Below are positions 46,930-60,800 of a DNA stretch of 64,000 nt, piece by piece. The notes under the pieces were generated by a model, which worked only from the letters and a program-made list of their open reading frames with translations, was not told the origin of the DNA and ran no database searches. The position numbers were made by a program, and so were the translations under genes. Where the stretch lies: NCBI RefSeq assembly GCF_020882245.1, contig NC_083597.1:87708152-87772151 (forward strand), read 5' to 3'. Within the stretch, counting starts at the first letter, position 1. The number at the start of each line of letters is the position of its first letter. Source of the DNA: Rhopalosiphum padi. Its lineage: Eukaryota > Arthropoda > Insecta > Hemiptera > Aphididae.

Positions 46930-49400
46930 TTTGGATCTTAAATGCTCTATTTTCTGTACCTATCAATAACACCACGATCTTAAATCATGATTTAAATTAA
47001 TTTAATGCGTTATGCAACAACAACATTATCATTTAATTAAGATTGGTTTAATGCAAACTCCTCTGGAAATACATTTTTAAAAATATGTTATATCCCTCTT
47101 TTCACATCAAAAATTAAAAGTCTTGATATTAATGAACACATTAAAATACGTGATGATACATGTTAAGAGATATTCATATAATGGTTACTTGTATTTAGCT
47201 TCGGTAAATATTTAGGTATGCTTAGAACTACAATAAACGCATCACTCAGTATAACCTTTAAGAAAACTTTTCATACAAATACGGATATACTTTATATTAT
47301 TTATGGATCTATTGAATTTGAAGAAATATCATTCAAAAGAAATCTGTATTTTTATAAATATGATAGTGTTAGCCGATTTAGGCGTATCCATATACTCAGG
47401 GTCGGCCTGGCCAGGGCCGGAGGGCCGGGATTCCTGCCTGGGCCCTTGCCGTATTATAGTTCCTGGGCCCCTGTACTGGCTGTACCGTGTTACCCCCAAA
47501 ATACAGTACAAAATTCTCGTTCATTTGTCGATAACATTATTTTTGTGTCATCCTTTACAATTGAATTAAAATGTAACGCACATATATAACATATATATGT
47601 ATTTAATACTTTTTAACTTGCATAGATTATTTTATTGATTAAAAAGCCAAAAATTAATTTACTTCATAAAATAATATTTTATCATCTAACAATATGAAAA
47701 TGTTTTTATATGCTATTTTAACAGTAACTATACGGAATTTGTGTTTGGGGTGGTATCTTCGATAAACATTTAGGTATGCTCAATACTACAATAAACGCAT
47801 CACTCATGATATTCTTTAAGAAAACTTATCATACAAATACGGATATACTTCACATTACTTATGATCTATTGAATTTGGAGAAATCTCATGCAAAAGAAAT
47901 AGGTACTAAGAAATCTGTATTTTTATAAATTTGAGAGTGTCAGTCGACTTAGGCGTATCTGTGTATGATTTCGCTGCCATATCGAATGGAGGTGTATGGA
48001 CCGCCTGTCTTAAATCACTTCGGATCGACGAATGGTTGAGTTCCGTTGGTTTAGGGAGGACATAACCTAACCTTTAGAGGTAGATAAATATTGAACATTT
48101 TGTTGACGGATTTCTGTTATATAATTTTAATTCCTTAGCGATAAACTCGTAAGTTAATCGGTGAGCTACCTAACTTATATTTTTTAGCATATGTGTAAAT
48201 AATCACATCGTTATATTTAGCAATAAAATAATGCAAACTGGGTCATATCTCAATATATTTAAAAATTATATATCTTTTTATTAGGTAAATAAAAAGTTAT
48301 TATTGGAGATACCTCATGCAAAAAAAGTATTAACAAATCTGTATTTTTATAAACTTGAATGTGTTAGCTTCAACCATAATTATTCTACACGTCAAAAAAT
48401 GTGCAAGAAAAATATATATAAATTATAGGATCAATTATAAGAAATATAATACCGAGTTTGGGAAAAAAGACTCCTTTAATATAGTGGAATATTGTTACGA
48501 TATTAGTTATCCAGAGAAGGTTTTCCATTTTTTGTTGATGGGTTTTCGTTAGTGGAGATTTAGAGCACTATTTATAAGGTTTTTACCAATAATAAGACAC
48601 GATTGGTTTATATATCTTTAATATTATATTATTTAAAATAATACTTTACAGTTTAACAAATGACTGTTAATAATAAAATAAAACACACAACTCGTTAATA
48701 TTTTATAAAAGATACCATTTCTACCTACCCGGGAATAGTAAATTACATTTCATTAAATCAATTTGGTAAAATAAAATAATAACTATGAAAACCCAATGTT
48801 AAATTTTGTTATTTACGCAATTGTTTTGTGCACTGATAGAATTTTAACACTTTTGCCACTTATCACTATACTATCAATAACCTTACCAGAGTATCATTAT
48901 TAATATTATTTTTTAATTAAGTACTTAATAAGTACTTAATATATAAGTCTATATTTGATTTATACCACTATAGAATTAAAATTAACTTGAATATAATTAG
49001 CAGTGTTTAATGAACATATTAAACAATAATATAAAAACATATATTGAGTACAATTTCAATGAGTGTTACTTTATATTTTTTATTATGGTATGGATTACCT
49101 AGCATTAAAGTTACTAAAACTATAGAATTTTACCATAATATTACTCTGTAATTTTTTGAAATAGAATTTTCTTTTGTTCGTTTAGAAGTAACTAACCGTT
49201 TTCAAAATTGTTTTTAGTCCACATTACAAAAATATAACTCTAAAGAATGGCTGTATTTAAATTTTCAAAAACATTTTTTAGAAAACAATTTAAGCGGTTA
49301 TTATTTTATTTTATTTTTTTAGATCATTTTAGAAATGTAGGTTATTAGTCATATATTACATTAAAAAAAAAGCAATATAACATCTGAATTATTTTTTGAA
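46930..49400. repeat. Intergenic repeat block R, second half
   Basis: Contains the 890-base segment also at 1-890, then a module matching 21060-22320. Coding remnants are more degraded here. Confidence 0.6.
47397..47497. mobile_element. GC-rich transposon end fragment (second copy)
   Basis: Near-identical to 344-443, within a duplicated 890-base segment, so it was probably copied along with its host repeat. Confidence 0.4.
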
Positions 49401-50960
49401 TTACAGCTACTGCAGCTATTTTCCAATTTATTTATATACTGTATACATTTAAAACATAAAATGAAAGGGTGTAATCAAAATAATTCTACAACAATACAAG
49501 AAGTATACCTAAAATACCATACGATATAATAAGTGCTATTTCAGATTTTATGGAAATATAAATAAATTTTATTACTCATATTAATAATGAATTTTAATCT
49601 ACATCATAGTAGGGATTCATGTAGGTATATAATTTGCAATATTATATGATCATTCGTTTTTGTGCTATCACAATTTATGTCAACAAAATTCAAAAAAGAA
49701 AAAAAGAAAAAGCTATAGAAGTATACTGTTGTCTGTTAGTAATTTGAATGAGTAAAACAATTATTATAAATGTTAAACAAGTGTTTAAAACTTTCCAACT
49801 CTTGCCAGCTGATCTACACAGAATGTATATAATATAATAATATATTATTATATTATTATTTATAACATATAATTATATATTATAATAATATAAACCTCTG
49901 ATTAACATATTAATATATAAGTAATATTTTATGATTGTGGCGCGAAATTCAAACGGACCAATAGTAGCGCTGGAATAAAACATGGCGCTAGGACTCTATA
50001 GTGTTTGGTAATACGCTGCCGCAGGGGGCAACCCTTTAAAAATTAATATTAGTTATTTTAAACACTTGAATTATATATTGTTTTTTATCTAATATGTTGT
50101 ATCATATTTATACTTGACCTATTAATTATGATTTATACCAATGTTTTAATGTATTTATTTGTTATCATTAGTTGACAATGGTGAGGCATTATAATATTAG
50201 GAAAACTTTTAAAGGGGATAATTATAACAAGAATGACCTGCAATATTTGCTTGTTATAATCAATATTTCTAAGTTTGAAATGTTGTTAAGTTTTTAACTC
50301 TTATCATAAATATAAATTCTTCAATAAAGTATTTTGAAATATGTTTGTTGTTTTATTAATAAAATAAAAAATAAAAAATTTCTAATAGGAGAGTGAAGTG
50401 AAATTTATTAATATAAGTAAGGTGATGTTTAAAATATTTTTTACGATATGATTTGTAGTATGCTCCAAATATATAACAAAAAAAATTGATATTTGAAATT
50501 GCTGTTACTTTTAAACTATTTGGAAAAATACAGCTTTGAAAACGTAGTATTTTAGCTACAATTATTAAGTTTTAGTCACTTGCCCCACGTTTAAATAACA
50601 GTGGTATTAGTATTTTTAAACAGCCGATTTTTCACTTACCCCGTGCCAAGGTACAAGTGCGACATTTATTTTTTTTTTTACATTTTTAATCGTAAAATTT
50701 GTTTAAGAATATACGTGGTAAAATGTGGTCAGGGAAACATTATTACGATAATATAAGTTATCCAGAGAAGGTTTTCTATTTCTTATTGATAGATTTTCCA
50801 TAACTGGGAGTTAAAGCACTATGTTTAAGGTTTTATCAATAATATGACACGTTTACTTTTTATATCATTAATATCATAATATTTAAAATACTAAAATAGT
50901 ACTGCAATTTAAAGCTAAGAATATTATTTAAATAATGTCATAATATGCAATATGCTTTTA
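49400..50960. other. AT-rich spacer before gene 3 downstream flank
   Basis: Nothing recognisable as a gene. 49826-49905 is a near-perfect AT palindrome cluster (TATAATAATATATTATTATA-like). A slightly GC-richer patch is at 49938-50035. Confidence 0.4.
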
Positions 50961-51632
50961 TTGATATTATTGCGCGTACAGTGTATTTTATATTACAATT
51001 ATACTTGAAATATTTTATTTGTTATTTTATTTTTAATTTAACATTCTGACAACGAAGACGATTTTATTATTTTATTTATTGGAGGAAAACGGTATCTTGT
51101 TTTTGGAGGGAAATGGACCCGATCCCATATACATATCTACACTTAAATATGCAGATTAACACACTCACAATCATAAAATACCTCATCAGTATCGGACTGT
51201 GCTATTATATTTTGTGTTTGTATTATTAAGTTATATATAAAAAACAACAAAAAACCAAATTGTATTTAAAAAAAAAAATAGATTTTGTTGAGAAAAAAAA
51301 ATATCTCTCGTTTCTTATTTTCTATTACATTTAATTAAAGAAAATACAAATTATAATATAAATCTAAATGTACATAAATATATTTTATTGTTTATTGCAT
51401 TATTATTACAAAAATAATTCTTAACTAGGTAATGTATTTGAATGGATCACTTAATTTCACTTGATTGTAAACATGTACTATTTAAAGTCCTTATACTGAA
51501 TAATATGAACATATTATAATAAATAGAACATAAATTAAAATTAAAAATTAAAAAAAAAATAACAGAAATCTTGACTATTACGTTGAATAAAACATTTTTT
51601 TTTTTAAGAAAGTTTCATTGAAATAGTTATCA

Positions 51633-51850
51633 TCACAGATCACTAATAACCAAACTAAAAAGGGTAGTATAAAATGATAGAGCTTCATGATCTATCCTAC
51701 TGTTAATAGCACAGTATGTGGTCAACGGGCCATAATGCATGTTTATATAATCTAGAAAATTAATTTGAATTAGATTAGTTGAATGTTTACCAACATAATA
51801 TCTTAAGAATCGTTTATAAGTATACAAATAATATGAAAGTGAGGTTTTGC
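51633..51850 (-). CDS. Gene 3 terminal exon
   Basis: The acceptor is GTGTGAG. The C-terminal block YYLYTYKRFLRYYVGKHS is followed by TNLIQINFLDY, a YCAIN segment and a divergent end (LVISDL). It is about 71 residues long. Confidence 0.85.
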
Positions 51851-54800
51851 CTCACACCAAACCCTGTAACATTTTATTCAATACTTTATTTAATCAATGA
51901 TTCCGGGATCGCAAGTAATGTCGATAGCTACAATAATCCGAGGCCAATATACTGATTCGAATTATTTGTTTAACTACACCTTATTATTATCACTTGAAAT
52001 ACAAAATTATCACAGAATCCAGTTATTATTTTGCAACAAGTAACATGATCAAAATATATACTATATATAGCCTCATATGTAATATTTTGGTATTTATAGT
52101 TAATATTGATATAGAATAATTCATACCATATTTATCCACTGGATGAGTTATAGCCTCTTTGTATTGGACTGCCATAGCTGTTAAAAATAAACTACATTAT
52201 GATAAATATCTTATCTTAAATGATATAATTATTTTATACAATTATAGTATGGATAACAGTAACAAATTATTACCTAGATAAAAATTAGATGAAATTTAAT
52301 AAATGTAATTTATCCATATAAAGATAACAAAATCATCACCCATTTCACAATTATACCACAATACAAAACTATATAGTTATGGTGACCAGACGTACTATAT
52401 TTTTCGTAGGACGGTACTCTTTTTTTTATGCATGTCCTAGTGTCCTTTACTATAGTATGAAGTACATAAAATTGTAATTTTTTTTTGAAAATATTATGGG
52501 CTAATATAGGATTATAATTTTTATAATTTGGTATTCATTTATATAGCATATTTTATGGCTCGAGCTAGTGCAATCTAATTGGTTGGTAGCATAGTCAATT
52601 TAATTTGTTATTTATTAATATGTTTCCTAAATATTAACAAAGTTATGTATTTACTTATTTAAATTTTATAAATTTTTTTAAATTTCTATATTTAGTCACC
52701 ATATAAATAGTTGAATGAGTTTTTAGATTTTATTAATACAATTTTACACAATTACACCGTTAAATACCTACTTAATTGTATACGTAGGTACATACAACAA
52801 TTCATACATTTTAATACATAATTATTATAATATCATCTCATAGAAAGAAAACCTATCCTTCTACATTAATCTTGCTTATGTATGTACGTGCAATCAATGA
52901 CAATATGCCAATTACTAATGAAAATCTAAATACTCCATCATCAATATTTAAAAGACATAAATAACTTGAATTGTTAGTAAAATAATTATAATAACGATTC
53001 TTATATACAGTACACATAGCATAATTTTCTAAATTATTTCTAAACACTTATTGAGATTAAAATTGTTCAATTTATTTTTAAAAATATCGATTAAAATGTA
53101 ATTCAATATTCGACAAATGTTATTCTATATCTGTATCAAAATATACTTAAAATAAATAGGTACAATATATTTTTATAAGTACGAGTATACGAAGTTAAAA
53201 TTTGGTCAAAAACACAAAAATTTGAAAATTTATAAAATGTGCAATCTTTACAGCTGGAGTTTGATTGTAAATGTAATAAAAAGTTTAACAAAATAAATAA
53301 GCCTTATGTATTTTAAGTTTACATTATGATAAAATAACATATTTTTACGACGAATAGCAATATTAATTTTGTTTTGTTATAATTTAAAATCTTTTTTCAC
53401 GGTGAGTTGAATAATAATAATATTAATTTAAATTATAATATAAATAAACCTAACCTATTGGCTATTGGCTATTATACTAGAATACGTTTTGAATAGCAAT
53501 AATAAACAGTTTAATTAGTGATTAGACTGACAAATCAACTTAAAACAATTAAATTCAAAACATACGTACTTCCTATTGCCCGCTCTAAAAAAAAATTTAT
53601 AAACTTTCAATTTAATGTGATATTTTTTGTGCATGACTCTAACGTAAATCAAATGTAAAATATAAACAAAATACACGCACGCACTTTTAAAATTTTCCGT
53701 TATAATACTACTTGTAAAGAGTCGACATGTTTGATTAATGTGAATAATTCTGCTAGGTTAATAATAAAAGGCCATGGTCGTTTGGGTATAGGTAATATTT
53801 TTAACCAAAAAATTATTAGTCAGGTTTAGTGACTATCATTTGTACCGTTAGGGTTAATGATAATAATAGTCATACACAATTATGTTTTTTGAAAGATTTT
53901 TACCCATGGTTATTAGTAATGTTTTTTAATTTAAAGGGATAGTGATCATTATAAAAATTATGTTACACATATTTCATAAATTGAGGTACAAAGCTCTACA
54001 TATTAAATTTAAGAAAATATATTTAAATATAATACACTTACTCGCAAATACTAGAAATGAAATCATAAACACACTTATTAATATATAATTAAATGGTATA
54101 CTTTATGATAGTATTCTCAATATTATAAGTAAGGCGAATACTTAATATTGTTGTTATACAAATATATCAATAAAACGAAATTTTCCACAATTAATATTAA
54201 TTAATGTTATTTAATTAATATTTATTTATTAATATATTATACAATATTAAAAGGAAGAGTTAAATGATTAAACATTAGCAATCCTCATCATTCTTTCATC
54301 TGGTTCATGAGTATAGTATAATTTATGTTATATATTGAAACTTAAAATGGATAATTATCATGAGAAGAAAAATAAGGAACTTTAAAGTGTATATAGCAAA
54401 AGAAATTTGGAGAGTCCGTTTTACTCGAGAATAAAATACTAAAAAATCTAAATTTGCGTTTGAACTCAAAGAAACTAAAATTTTAACAGGATGATTCACT
54501 CTAGAGGTGTAACTATGTCGCAATTATAAATGGTAAAAATTATGATAGATTCCAATATGATTTTTTTTATTCGTATCGCCATGTCTGGCAGTATTATTTG
54601 GCAGAATTCCTAGTTGGGCATACATAGCCACATAGGTTTCTGCCACGCCTGGTGAAGGGACTCGCCACTTAAACAGCCGCCAGCTCAGGGCCAGATGCCA
54701 TCCATGTATGGAAATTTGAACCGACGACGTAGCCCACTCGGCCACTTCGTCGCATTTTATATTATGTCACATCCATAAGTTTAAAATCAAAGTTGCAATC

Positions 54801-57800
54801 TTAATTTTTATTGTTTATTAATAGATAAAACTTATTACGTACGCAATGGATCTGAAAGAATATAAAAAAAAGTAATAACATTTGTTACAAAATATTGCCC
54901 TAATATATTATATCGTAGATTATTGTGTTTAAAATAATTAACGTATACAAATCGAAGTCAATCAACAATAATACTGAAACTTATGAGTCATCAAAACTTT
55001 GTAATGTTCAGAAATTCCGTAGGAAAGCTTTTAAAGTAAATACAAATATATCAATTAGTAATCAAAAATTTCTGGAGTAGAAATCTTTGGTTGTTAAATT
55101 ATTTTTTTCAATCAGTTAGAACATTTTTAACCAGCATTAAATGTATGTTTCAAGAGAAACGTGTCAAATTTTGTATTAATAAAATTAATCAATATTGAAC
55201 CATTAAATAAGAACTAATTTATTACACCTTGTAATTTGTATGTAAGGTATTATTTATTGATAATTTCTGATTTATCTAACCATGTATAGTGTAGGTATAT
55301 AGAACCTATTGTTCTTAATATTGTAAACCGAATATCTATTTAGACAAAAATAAAAATAAGCTCAACTAAAATTATCTATTTATTAGATAAAAGATAATCG
55401 AAATTTTTCTAGATAAAAAGCAGATAAATTTTTAAAAAACAATTTTTTTAAATTAAAATTGTATTAGATCAAAAATATGTATGAGGCTTATCACATGTAC
55501 AACATTTTGTAATTATTTAAGCTATTTTAAATGTATTTCAATCTTAATGTTGCTTGTATAATTAAAAAGCTGTTATTTTTTAGAATAAAAAAGACATATA
55601 CATTTTGAAAATCAAACGTATTTATTTTTGCTTTGGATTAAAGCTATTAATATAAAAATTATTGGCTGTGCGTAATCAAGGGATTTATTTTTAATAAAAT
55701 AATTATTTTTTAGTTACATCTAGAGAGTTCGGACTTCCCACGTTTCGACCTAACATAATTGAATTTATTTTAATTACCCACATATCTGCCAGCAGTTGAA
55801 ATTTCGTGGTACGAATGTGACAATAGAGTTAGGTTATTGACTATAGTGATTAATGACTAAAGAGTAATAACACTAATAACTAATAATAATAGAAATTGTT
55901 ATTGGCAGATCATCATCGTCGACGACACGAACGAAAATAGTATACATATATATATTGCCAGAAACATAATAATAATAATAAATAATAGATAACAGTTAGA
56001 TTTTTATCTAGATAAGATAATAGATAGTTAATATATTTATACAGCTGATTATCGAGATAAGTCTCAACACTTTATATAGAACCTATTGGTCTTAATATTG
56101 TAGCTTTAAACCAAACAATCCTAGTTAGATCACAATTAAAAATAACGGTATTTATCAACCATAAATTATTGGTGAACTAAATAAATATTGATTTAAAAAT
56201 ATAATAATTACCACGTTGTTCGGTTCCTGAAAAAAAGTTATTATAATTTTTAGTAATAAATTTCAATTAAACATATTATATGATAAAATAAGGTATTTTA
56301 TTAATTACTGTAATTTAAAAAAAAATTAGTATGAGATCATTTTTAAATTTTAGCGACTTATTAATTTTGATTAAACTGTACGTTTGAATTTATAAATTAT
56401 AGCTACATTTATCGGTATTAGTGGTGAACGATAAAAGAGTAAAACTGATGATTCTGTTTACTGTAATATAGATATTAGAATATTGAGAAAGAAAAATTTT
56501 TACTATTCCAATCAATGAAATAAAAACACATAATTTTTCATATCAAATAAAAAATTGTAAGCGATGTGTCAAGCAAAATACCATAAATATAAACAAAATA
56601 TAAAAAAAATAACACGTACCTTCGACCTCTGTAGGCAATAATTTTTAATATGTACAAAATATATTCTTTATACTGTCTGGGTGATTATTTTATTGAAAAA
56701 CACTCATTATATATATTATAGTTTTTGAAAATATTTTTTTTAATATAATTTTCTGTTGAAATAACTTATCTAACAATTATATTTTTTGAACAACGATATA
56801 CATTTTTAATCTTATATTATGAAGCAGAATTTTTTTCGGAATATTTCGATGCATCAAAATTGATAATCGGACGAGTATTCGGTGAGTAAAGTGAAGTGAT
56901 ACATGATAGCCAGTAAAATTTTAGTTTACTACTCTGCAGATTTTAACTTAAAATATGGATTATTACCAGAACTCAAAACTTAATTTATTTGCATATTTTA
57001 TCAGGATATAGGTAGGAGAAATAGTATTCGATACATGTTTATTTTTTGATAAATAAGATTTCAAATTACAAAATTTTCATCACATATTATTAGGTTTTAT
57101 TTTCTTCGCATCCTGCATATTAAAAAGATTTATTCATTTTCTTGCATATTCTATGATTCATAAATTTAATTAATAAGAAAAATAAAATCATATGACATAA
57201 ATTATAAATTATTCGTCCGAATTTTGATTTTAATGTATCGAAATACTTGCAAAATAATTTGCTTCAAAATATAAAATTAAAATTGTATGTAAAAGTAAAA
57301 AACATGCAAATGTCCATAGATAAAAATTATTTAAAAATTATTCTTGTTAAAAAATATGTTGTTTTATTTACTGGAAATTATGAAAAAATATTTTCTAAAA
57401 CGAATTTATACATACAAATATAATTTGAAAATACTAATAATATTTACGTACTTTTGAAATTTGCTAAAAAAAGTAATTATAATTGTTACAAATACATAAG
57501 TCATAAATAATAAATATTAAGATTTATTAAGAATTATGAATTATGAATTATATAAAATTTAAATTATTCAGCAATATCTTAGTAGAGCTACATTCACTCA
57601 AACTGAGTGGAGAAAATATGCTTAAATTCTAATCCCAGCAATGAATGTATTAATAAATATATGATCGTTTAATTAACATTAAAATGAATTTAATTGATTA
57701 TATAAAAATATTAGGGTGTAAATGTATTTCAATTTAAGTATATATTAAATTATTTTTAATAAATACTAAATTATTTTTTTAATAACCATAAAATCTGTTT

Positions 57801-60800
57801 AATAACTAATTACCAATTAAATATGTATAGTTTTTAACTAGGTATCGACCTTTCAAATTCTATTTTTTAACAATAGAATAAAGTGTGTAGTATAAAATTT
57901 GCGGATATGAACGGTAAGTGAACGATTATTACGACCGTCGAAATAATTTTAGATATAACACTTATCAAATTGTATTAAAATTATTTCTTATTTCAATATT
58001 CTTTTCCTAATTTCAGTTCTAAATTATAAACATTGAAGATGCAGTAAGTTGATGGCGACGATTTTCTTCCGTAATAAGAAACAATACTAAGAGAGCATGA
58101 TGAAGGTCGATGGTGACAAAGCCACGAAGGGTGCACAATAGGGAAACGTTCTAAAATTACAATCAGCTACAGCATCCTAGCGAAATTATCAGAATAATAT
58201 ACAATAATATATACAGCGTTTATTGATAAATGTAAAAATCGTAAAGACAAACAAATACATAGTGTCCGAGAAGTACAATTCGGCGATATGCGATAGCCAA
58301 ATAAAGGAAAGTATTGTTACCAGAAACAAAATTATAACACGCAACAAACCGGTATTGCAATTGCAATGATAATAATTACAACAATACTATCGAACAGTTC
58401 AATTAAAGAAAATATAAATTGGTTCTGTGTTTAGCATTTAGAAAAAAAATTGATTTAAAAAAAAAATCAAATTAAGAATTTTTCTTTTAGAGCACACGCA
58501 TTTTGGTAATTCAATTTGAAATTTCATAAAAATAAAGTAAAAAACACTAATAGTATCTACGTACTTGATATTATAACTAAACAATAATTTTAATCGTTAA
58601 TAATTAGTTATAACAATATTTATAATATAATTAGTTATAATGTATTTAGAATTATCAATTATCAACATTTCAAAATATTCATTATTTTGAATCAATAAGT
58701 TCTACGTTAGGGTTATTTGGTTGTAAATATTTGCATAATTAGACATTTTTTATGTGTATATTTCTAAAGTAATAAAATTAAGTATTTAATTTAAGCATTA
58801 AATTATAAACATAACGAAAATAAGATATTAATATTTGGTAATCTCTAATTAATTGTTCCATGTAGATAAAACCTATAGCATTTAATACTGTAGTTTAAAA
58901 CCAAACAATTCTATTTAGATCACAATTAAATAATAGCTGAATAAAATACAAATTTAAAAAATATTATAAATACATACATAGTCTAACTACAAGAACAAGT
59001 TATTATAAAATTGTTAGTGATAAAGCATTAAATAAAAAAAAAACAATAACTTAAAATGTACATAATATAAAATAAAATGTGTGCAGTGGCGTAATTTTGG
59101 GGAGACAAGAGGGGGCACTTGCCCCCACTGACAATTTTTTGAAAGCTAAAGGTATATATTTTAACCGGGGGGGAGGGGTGTCAGGGTTTTGATAATAATA
59201 AATATATTACATTCATTATACATTGCCCCCCCTAGATTTTTTCCCAGTTACGCCACTGAATGTGTGTTTTAAATAATCTACCTAACCTTAATTTTGCATA
59301 TCGGTTATATAATTTGGGCGGCCCCCTATTCGGCCAAAATGTACCCTTCCCTTTTCAACCAGTGTCACTTTTCGGCCAACACTTACAGTTCCCTTTTCGG
59401 CCACTGTCACTTTTCGGCCAGCACTGTTATAACAACTTATGAGTTATGATTGTATCCAAAACTATGATTTTTTTTAAAAAAAATTATTACCTACCTAATA
59501 CTTTATGAAAAAATAATAAAATAAAAAAATGTAAAATAACAAAATATTACAATAAAATGTTATAATATAATACATTAGTCGAATACAAATATAATGATAA
59601 TAAAATATGCATTCAGAAGTTTTATTTTTTATAATTATATGATATTTGTTTGACAAATTTTATTATTTTTATAGTCTTCAATGTAAGCTTCATTTCGTTG
59701 ATTTTAGGTTAATACCTATATAGTTAATAGTTATATCAATGAATAAAGAATTATAATTAATACTTTATTAATTTTTATTCGAATAATGTATTATATTATT
59801 ATTACAACATTTTATTGTAACATTTTTTTATTTTATATTATTTTATTTTATAATGTTTTCATAAAGTATTAGGTAGGTAATAAGTTAAAAAAAAAAATCA
59901 CATTTTTGGATATAATCATAACTTATAATTTGTTAAAAGAAAACTGTGCTGGCCGAAAAGGAACAGTAGCCGAAAAGTAAACGGTAAGTTTTGGCCGAAA
60001 AGGGAACTGTAAGTGTTGGCCGAAAAGTGACACTGGCTGAAAAGGGAAGGGTACATTTTGGCCGAAAACGGTGACGCCCTATAATTTATATTTATTTCTA
60101 AATATTAATAATTATCGACATGTTCAAAGGTGTACGATTCGATTATCAAATTGTTGTTGATGGTTGTGTCTCGTGTTACGTGCTATATAAAATATAAAGC
60201 ACATATAACTACCTATAAATAGTTATAAGTTATAAGTCCCATATTTCTACTGGATGCAATTCATTTTTTCACAGTTGTATTATGTATTCGAATATAAATC
60301 CTAATTAATATGAAATGTCTATTTCTTCATACTCATGTCTACCATTATAGGAAAATGTGAAATACTCAGATTTTACATTGTTTTTGCCAGACTACCGTAA
60401 TGGTAATTAGTAATTACGGTATTTTGTACTTTTGTATTTGATCTGTATCCGCTTTCATAGCACCCGCCGTAAATAGATGTCTCGTGCTCCATATACATTT
60501 TAATAAATTAATAATTTTGCACCAGAAAAATTAATATTATATTATTTACTCAATAAATATTAGATATTACTATTTGGTGTCCTCTAATTCATTTTAACAC
60601 ATAGATAGAACTTATTTAAATTTAAAATGTAGATTAGAACCAAATGGTATTATTTAGATCAGATGATTTATTGTTTGTTTAAATCAATAATCATTTTTGT
60701 CGAAAACTAGCGTTGGGTAAATAGCCCCATTTATTCGCCGTTGTAACGTTAACTTTCACCCCAAATTATGCTAGCGAACTCCAGCAATTGTATACAAAAA

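Noticed and set aside
47329..47511. Pro/Arg-rich minus-strand ORF
   Set aside because: Antisense of the GC-rich transposon end; composition only.
54524..54745. 73-codon minus-strand ORF
   Set aside because: It is the body of a tRNA-derived SINE, not a gene.
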